This document shows, piece by piece, positions 61,501 through 64,000 of a stretch of 64,000 bases of DNA. The notes beneath the pieces were generated by a model. The model did no database searches. It was not told where the DNA came from and saw nothing but the letters and a program-made list of their open reading frames with translations. The DNA comes from Methanolobus sediminis (GTDB lineage Archaea; Halobacteriota; Methanosarcinia; Methanosarcinales; Methanosarcinaceae): the NCBI RefSeq assembly GCF_031312595.1, contig NZ_CP133592.1, positions 2,604,001 to 2,668,000 of the forward strand, in the 5' to 3' direction. The position numbers were made by a program, and so were the translations under genes. Positions within the stretch are counted from its first letter, which is position 1, and each line of letters opens with the position of its first letter.

Positions 61501-63486
61501 GCATCCACTGACTTGCTTTCACTGGTACTGCTGGACAATATGTCCACAACTGCAGCCCAGATACAGATACTTGGAATTTCTGAGGCAGATGCGGATATAG
61601 ATTCACAGCTTAATACCTCCATAAACTACGCTGAATTACTTGGTGAGGCTGATAATGAAGTACAGCAGGTACTGAATGCAATGGATGGAGAATACATCAG
61701 TGCAAACCTTGGCGGTGACCCGGTACTTCGTTCCGAGACGCTTCCGTCAGGTAGCAATTTCTATGCATTTGATGAGCAGCTCATACCTACCGAAGAGGCA
61801 TGGAATCAGGGTAAAGCACTTGTTGACGAGTGGCTTGCAGAATATTATGCTGAGAACGGTGAGTATCCAACTAAAGTGGGATACATACTCTGGGCAGGAG
61901 AATCCACACGTCATCAGGGAGTGATGGAATCCCAACTTCTCTACATGATGGGAATCAAGCCTGTCTGGAATGCTGATAACAGTGAAGTTGAGGATGTTGT
62001 GGTAATCAATTCATCAGAACTTGGAAGACCACGTATCGATGTACTTGTACAGATATCCGGTCTTTACAGGGACACATTCCCGATGAAGGTTAAGCTGATC
62101 GATAAAGCGGTTAGACTTGCATATGAACAGGGAGAAACTGACGAGTATGATAACTATGTCACTCAAAATACGGATGCAATTCAGCTTGTTCTGAATGAAA
62201 CACTGGAAGATGGCAACCTTTCACTTGACATAGCACAGTTCAGAGTCTTCGGTCCTGCTGACGGTGCTTATGGTACCGGAATGGCAAATGCAGTTGATTC
62301 CAGTGACACCTGGAATGACACCAGTGTACTTGCAGAACTCTATGTCAGCAAGATGAGCTATGTCTACGGAGAAAATGTATGGGGACAGACGATATCCGAA
62401 TACATCGAGCAGCAGACCGGTCGTGTAGTTGATATCGATAATTCAGTGGTCTTTGAGAGCAATCTTAACGGAACTGCAGCAATATTCCATAGCAGAAGTT
62501 CCAGTACATATGGTTGCCTTGATACTGATGACTTCTACCAGTATATGGGTGGCTTGTACAATGCTATCAAATACATCACGGGTACAGGACCTGATACTTA
62601 TGTGGTGAACCTGCAGGATCTCAATGATGCGGAGATTCAGACACTTCAAACATACCTCACAAACGAGCTGTATGCTAGATACCTGAATCCATCATGGATT
62701 GAAGGAATGCAGCTTAGTGGTTATGAAGGTGCACTTGCAATGTCTGACTTCATTGATAATCTCTGGGGATGGGAAGCGCTCAGTCCGGATCTTATCAGTG
62801 ATGATGTCTGGAACAGTGTGTATGATACCTACATGAGTAATGCAGAGCTCAGCAGCTGGATGCAGGAAAATAACCCATATGCATACCAGTCCATGCTTGC
62901 AAGGATGACTGAAACTATTAGAAAAGAAAGTTGGGACGCTTCAGATGATACTCTTAATGATCTGGTATCCCAGCAGATAAAATCAGTCATTGAGAATGGA
63001 GCCACATGCTGTCATCACACTTGTGGAAACATTTTGAATCAGGAATTTATTACAGGAATTGCACAGGCACTCGTAGATGCAGGAGAATTGACTCAGGCTG
63101 AACTTGACAAGTATCTGGAAATTATGAAAGAAGCCACTACTTCCAGTATTGTGTTAAAGGATACTTCTGTAAGTACTCCTACTTCTACTTCTTCTGATTC
63201 ACTCAACTCTGTCCAAAGGGCAATGGCTTCTCAAGCAGCAGCCAACCAGAGCTCAACATCTGAGTCAGGTGGTGCCGGAGTAAACACAGTACAACCTCTG
63301 GAGGAAGGCTCAAAGTCCACTCCGGATGACTATGTAGAAGGTTATGAAATGACTCGGTCGAGTGTTTCTGATGCCACCTCACCTAACAGTCCACCGATCT
63401 CAGGTTCTGATGTTCTTGCAATGGGATTTGTAGTTACATTAGTAGGTTCAATTTACATTGGATTCTGGAAGAGGAGAAAGATATGA
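58552..63486 (+). CDS. cell-surface CobN-like cobaltochelatase family protein
   Basis: 1,644 residues. Signal peptide 1-25; two carboxypeptidase-regulatory-like repeats (about 28-140 and 141-253, 113-residue period) with DADGNF...IPQGNYTIIAINET; CobN/Mg-chelatase H region about 265-1540 with NHGGGKDNIGASYLEVMPSI, LAPQPTRGW, MGRHGTVEWLPGKDFCLL, DLIPP-like IIIDHLIPPVVSAGLYG, GYILWAGESTRHQGVMESQLLYMMG, RPRIDVLVQISGLYRDTFP and FGPADGAYGTGM. A Cys/His motif ATCCHHTCGN lies near 1485. Ser/Thr-rich linker, transmembrane helix and RRKI end. It is anchored outside the membrane, so it cannot be the cytosolic cobalamin-synthesis chelatase; haem-type tetrapyrrole demetallation as in HmuS is the nearest precedent. 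Confidence 0.88.
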   Translation: MQEKRIIILFISLLLLLSLTTTASAEENEYYLVANTTSDADGNFVFEAIPQGNYTIIAINETLKKGNIIYYNKELGISVNETDILNFNVSLDSGGDVDHDEVESLLASKSKTSSISGRTFYYSSGMGKEYSKICTIALLYANEYVVASTTSDANGNFTLDDIPEGNYTIVAINETIKSGSTTYYNKELDISVNETDISNFNVSLDSGGAVDHDEVESLLISKSKISSISGRTYYYSSGMGKEYSKICSVLLTKRDSVEEVSNAPHLNVSIITGYSSYEEELANFTERINSNSELNITVSSYITTNLPDNISLSNMDIIYIVMVTQSASEFETAVQEAIDNGALVIGSNTYLPESNYTIPADEDESSFKELLSDYWSGTSFDNTNLDNLIFYLAQEYYGRTDLTVEDPTGLLRAIYHPSMNGTLVDYFTNDADEYFSWYTNRSDGHVFDVIAPTVGITFYGSYYPDDMDPIDKLIEGFENRGINVVACYGNSANTIDDYFNHSTETKVDTVVSFNYRGNYFDIESLGVPVMNAVLNGYMNTSEWIESSTPLPETNMLRIYGPETDGLIDSIMIGALETFVEGNTTVEKYIGHDDQIDWLIDRTIAQAELGTEDESDKKVVILYYNHGGGKDNIGASYLEVMPSIVNLLEGMADEGYDINSSLIPNKTELVDLIVYQGRNVGTWAPGELEALVETGEVELIPESTYLSWFNELPEERREEVVDMWGEAPGEIMVYTDENGDKFIVIPKINISDNVILAPQPTRGWLQDNEVLYHDTELPPHHQYIAFYFWLQHEFDADVMVNMGRHGTVEWLPGKDFCLLSDEWPALMVGDIPVIYPYVMDGMGEGMQAKRRGNAIIIDHLIPPVVSAGLYGNYSSLSNDITSYQTLSTENDELKQSYLQSIVNLTLDLGLDSQVNMSLAEDETTIDEFLEELDDILTELKSQSMPYGLHVLGEAPEGEALVGMVNSMLGDEFTDLVAVYNSSDNASTDLLSLVLLDNMSTTAAQIQILGISEADADIDSQLNTSINYAELLGEADNEVQQVLNAMDGEYISANLGGDPVLRSETLPSGSNFYAFDEQLIPTEEAWNQGKALVDEWLAEYYAENGEYPTKVGYILWAGESTRHQGVMESQLLYMMGIKPVWNADNSEVEDVVVINSSELGRPRIDVLVQISGLYRDTFPMKVKLIDKAVRLAYEQGETDEYDNYVTQNTDAIQLVLNETLEDGNLSLDIAQFRVFGPADGAYGTGMANAVDSSDTWNDTSVLAELYVSKMSYVYGENVWGQTISEYIEQQTGRVVDIDNSVVFESNLNGTAAIFHSRSSSTYGCLDTDDFYQYMGGLYNAIKYITGTGPDTYVVNLQDLNDAEIQTLQTYLTNELYARYLNPSWIEGMQLSGYEGALAMSDFIDNLWGWEALSPDLISDDVWNSVYDTYMSNAELSSWMQENNPYAYQSMLARMTETIRKESWDASDDTLNDLVSQQIKSVIENGATCCHHTCGNILNQEFITGIAQALVDAGELTQAELDKYLEIMKEATTSSIVLKDTSVSTPTSTSSDSLNSVQRAMASQAAANQSSTSESGGAGVNTVQPLEEGSKSTPDDYVEGYEMTRSSVSDATSPNSPPISGSDVLAMGFVVTLVGSIYIGFWKRRKI
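58633..59305 (+). repeat. duplicated 113-codon module inside CobN-like gene
   Basis: Two tandem modules 339 bases apart with long identical stretches, for example TACAATAAGGAACTTG, GTCGATCATGATGAAGTGGA and ATTCGTCAGGAATGGGTAAG. Synonymous differences are few in the second half of each module, pointing to a recent duplication or gene conversion. Confidence 0.85.
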
Positions 63487-63495
63487 AAACTTTTT

Positions 63496-63520
63496 AGGCG
63501 CATTTATGCGCCTGCTTTTA
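63496..63520 (+). terminator. terminator between the two CobN-like genes
   Basis: AGGCGCA (63496-63502) and TGCGCCT (63507-63513) with a TTTA loop, followed by GCTTTTA. Starts ten bases after the first CobN-like gene and only 30 bases before leader copy B. Confidence 0.7.
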
Positions 63521-63542
63521 CAATTGTAAAATTAAACAGGGT

Positions 63543-63629
63543 ATAGGAACGAGAAACAATTAAGACACTCCCAAAAAGCCGCCAAGCAAGAATTGGGAGT
63601 GTCAACACACGTTATCGGGGGATAACATG
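63543..63629 (+). ncRNA. leader RNA motif upstream of second CobN-like gene (copy B)
   Basis: Box ATAGGAAC (63543-63550) then GAGAAACA; 11-bp perfect stem GACACTCCCAA (63564-63574) / TTGGGAGTGTC (63593-63603); 18-base loop with AGCCGCCAAGCAAG; linker AACACAC; hairpin GTTATC-GGGG-GATAAC (63611-63626), with GGGGG as ribosome-binding site; ATG at 63627 directly after the stem. See copy A at 58468 for the comparison. Both copies have the same order and nearly the same spacing (23 versus 21 bases from box to stem). Confidence 0.75.
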
Positions 63630-64000
63630 CAAGAAAGAAGTATATTGGTAATACTATTAAGTGTATTGTTGCTGGCATCAGCAACAACGATCGTATCGGC
63701 AGACGAAAACGATGTGAACGTCACCATCATCACCTATGATGATGCAGAAGTGATTGATTATGCTAAAAATGCAAACATCTACAATGAAAGCATAAATGTT
63801 CAGTATTTTACAACAAAGGATAATCTAACTGATATTGATCTCAGTAACCAGGACATAATATTTACCTACATGCTTTGGGGTTCTAAATACGAACAATTCT
63901 CCGACGAGATGGAGAAGGCAAAGGCTGAAGGAACTACTCTTGTGAACATTGCAAGTTACATTGACACATCCCTATATGATTACGATTTTAGTGGAGGCGA
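63627..64000 (+). CDS. second CobN-like surface protein, cut by window end
   Basis: The first 124 residues only. The signal peptide (MQERSILVILLSVLLLASATTIVSADE) resembles that of the preceding CobN-like protein (MQEKRIIILFISLLLLL...). The mature start goes straight into the NVTIITYDDAEVIDYAKNANIYNESINVQYFTT segment, equivalent to residues about 265 onward of the first protein (LNVSIITGYSSYEEELANF), so the N-terminal repeat modules are absent. Same leader motif, presumably same regulation. A paralogue with a different substrate or metal is plausible. Confidence 0.8.
   Translation, partial: MQERSILVILLSVLLLASATTIVSADENDVNVTIITYDDAEVIDYAKNANIYNESINVQYFTTKDNLTDIDLSNQDIIFTYMLWGSKYEQFSDEMEKAKAEGTTLVNIASYIDTSLYDYDFSGG

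Noticed and set aside
1-64000. CRISPR arrays, tRNA and rRNA genes
   Set aside because: No regularly spaced repeats of 25-40 bases and no cloverleaf or rRNA signatures noticed on either strand; a covariance scan was not possible here.

Overview
The window looks like a chromosomal segment of a methylotrophic methanogen of the Methanosarcinaceae, most likely Methanolobus or a close relative. The grounds are a methanol:corrinoid methyltransferase operon (mtaCB) plus a second corrinoid protein gene, archaeal-only families (aIF1A, small TRAM protein, PGF-type surface anchor), AT-rich TATA-type promoters, the cold-associated trio DEAD-box helicase/aIF1A/TRAM, and an hgcAB pair, which is known in Methanolobus and Methanomethylovorans. 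I see no tRNA, rRNA, CRISPR array or intact insertion sequence.

Layout. 0.5-5 kb: thioredoxin-like protein, phosphoglycerate mutase, NAD pyrophosphatase, a large DUF2341 surface protein. 5-8.3 kb: a minus-strand cassette of XRE-cupin regulator, thioesterase and acyl-CoA synthetase, followed by a small gene that has lost its ATG. 8.4-17.8 kb: hydantoinase-like protein, multi-PAS/GAF histidine kinase, Sir2 deacetylase, TfoX-C protein, pirin, a secreted mini-peptide, GvpH/Hsp20-like protein, diaminopimelate decarboxylase. 18-24.3 kb: secreted subtilase, YjbQ, winged-helix protein, HIT protein, secreted SCP2-like protein, SfsA, alanine symporter. 24.3-28.3 kb: a radical SAM/SPASM enzyme translationally coupled to an M4 metallopeptidase with Cys-Pro-Pro repeats, and upstream a 65-residue peptide with two WC motifs, which together may form a peptide-maturation locus. 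28.5-36 kb: uracil permease and upp, chagasin-like lipoprotein, SatD/DUF3307 pair, small Cys-rich and redox proteins, DMT transporter, VOC protein.

36-43.2 kb is the methanol region: an orphan mtaC, a 1,000-residue PAS/GAF protein with no output domain, and the strongly codon-biased mtaCB operon behind a 635-bp AT-rich leader. 43.5-49.2 kb: cohesin/PKD secreted protein, lipoprotein, Rieske ferredoxin, then deaD, aIF1A (apparently starting with CUG) and TRAM. 49.4-50.7 kb: hgcB/hgcA, the mercury-methylation pair. 51.2-54.2 kb: a cytoplasmic triad of a solute-binding-protein-like fold with no signal peptide, a UreG/HypB-type GTPase and an ABC ATPase with no permease. 55-56.2 kb: nicotinate phosphoribosyltransferase.

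56.7-64 kb: a DUF2162 membrane protein, a MotA/TolQ/ExbB channel, a DUF2149 partner and a giant cell-surface CobN-like chelatase, followed by the start of a second CobN-like gene. The gene set recalls the HmuS/T/U/V genes of Bacteroidetes haem-uptake operons. Both CobN-like genes are preceded by the same unusual leader: a conserved upstream box, an 11-bp stem whose sequence differs completely between the copies while its pairing and loop are kept, and a second hairpin that holds the ribosome-binding site in its loop and ends exactly at the start codon. I do not recognise this as a known riboswitch, and I consider it the most interesting signal in the window.
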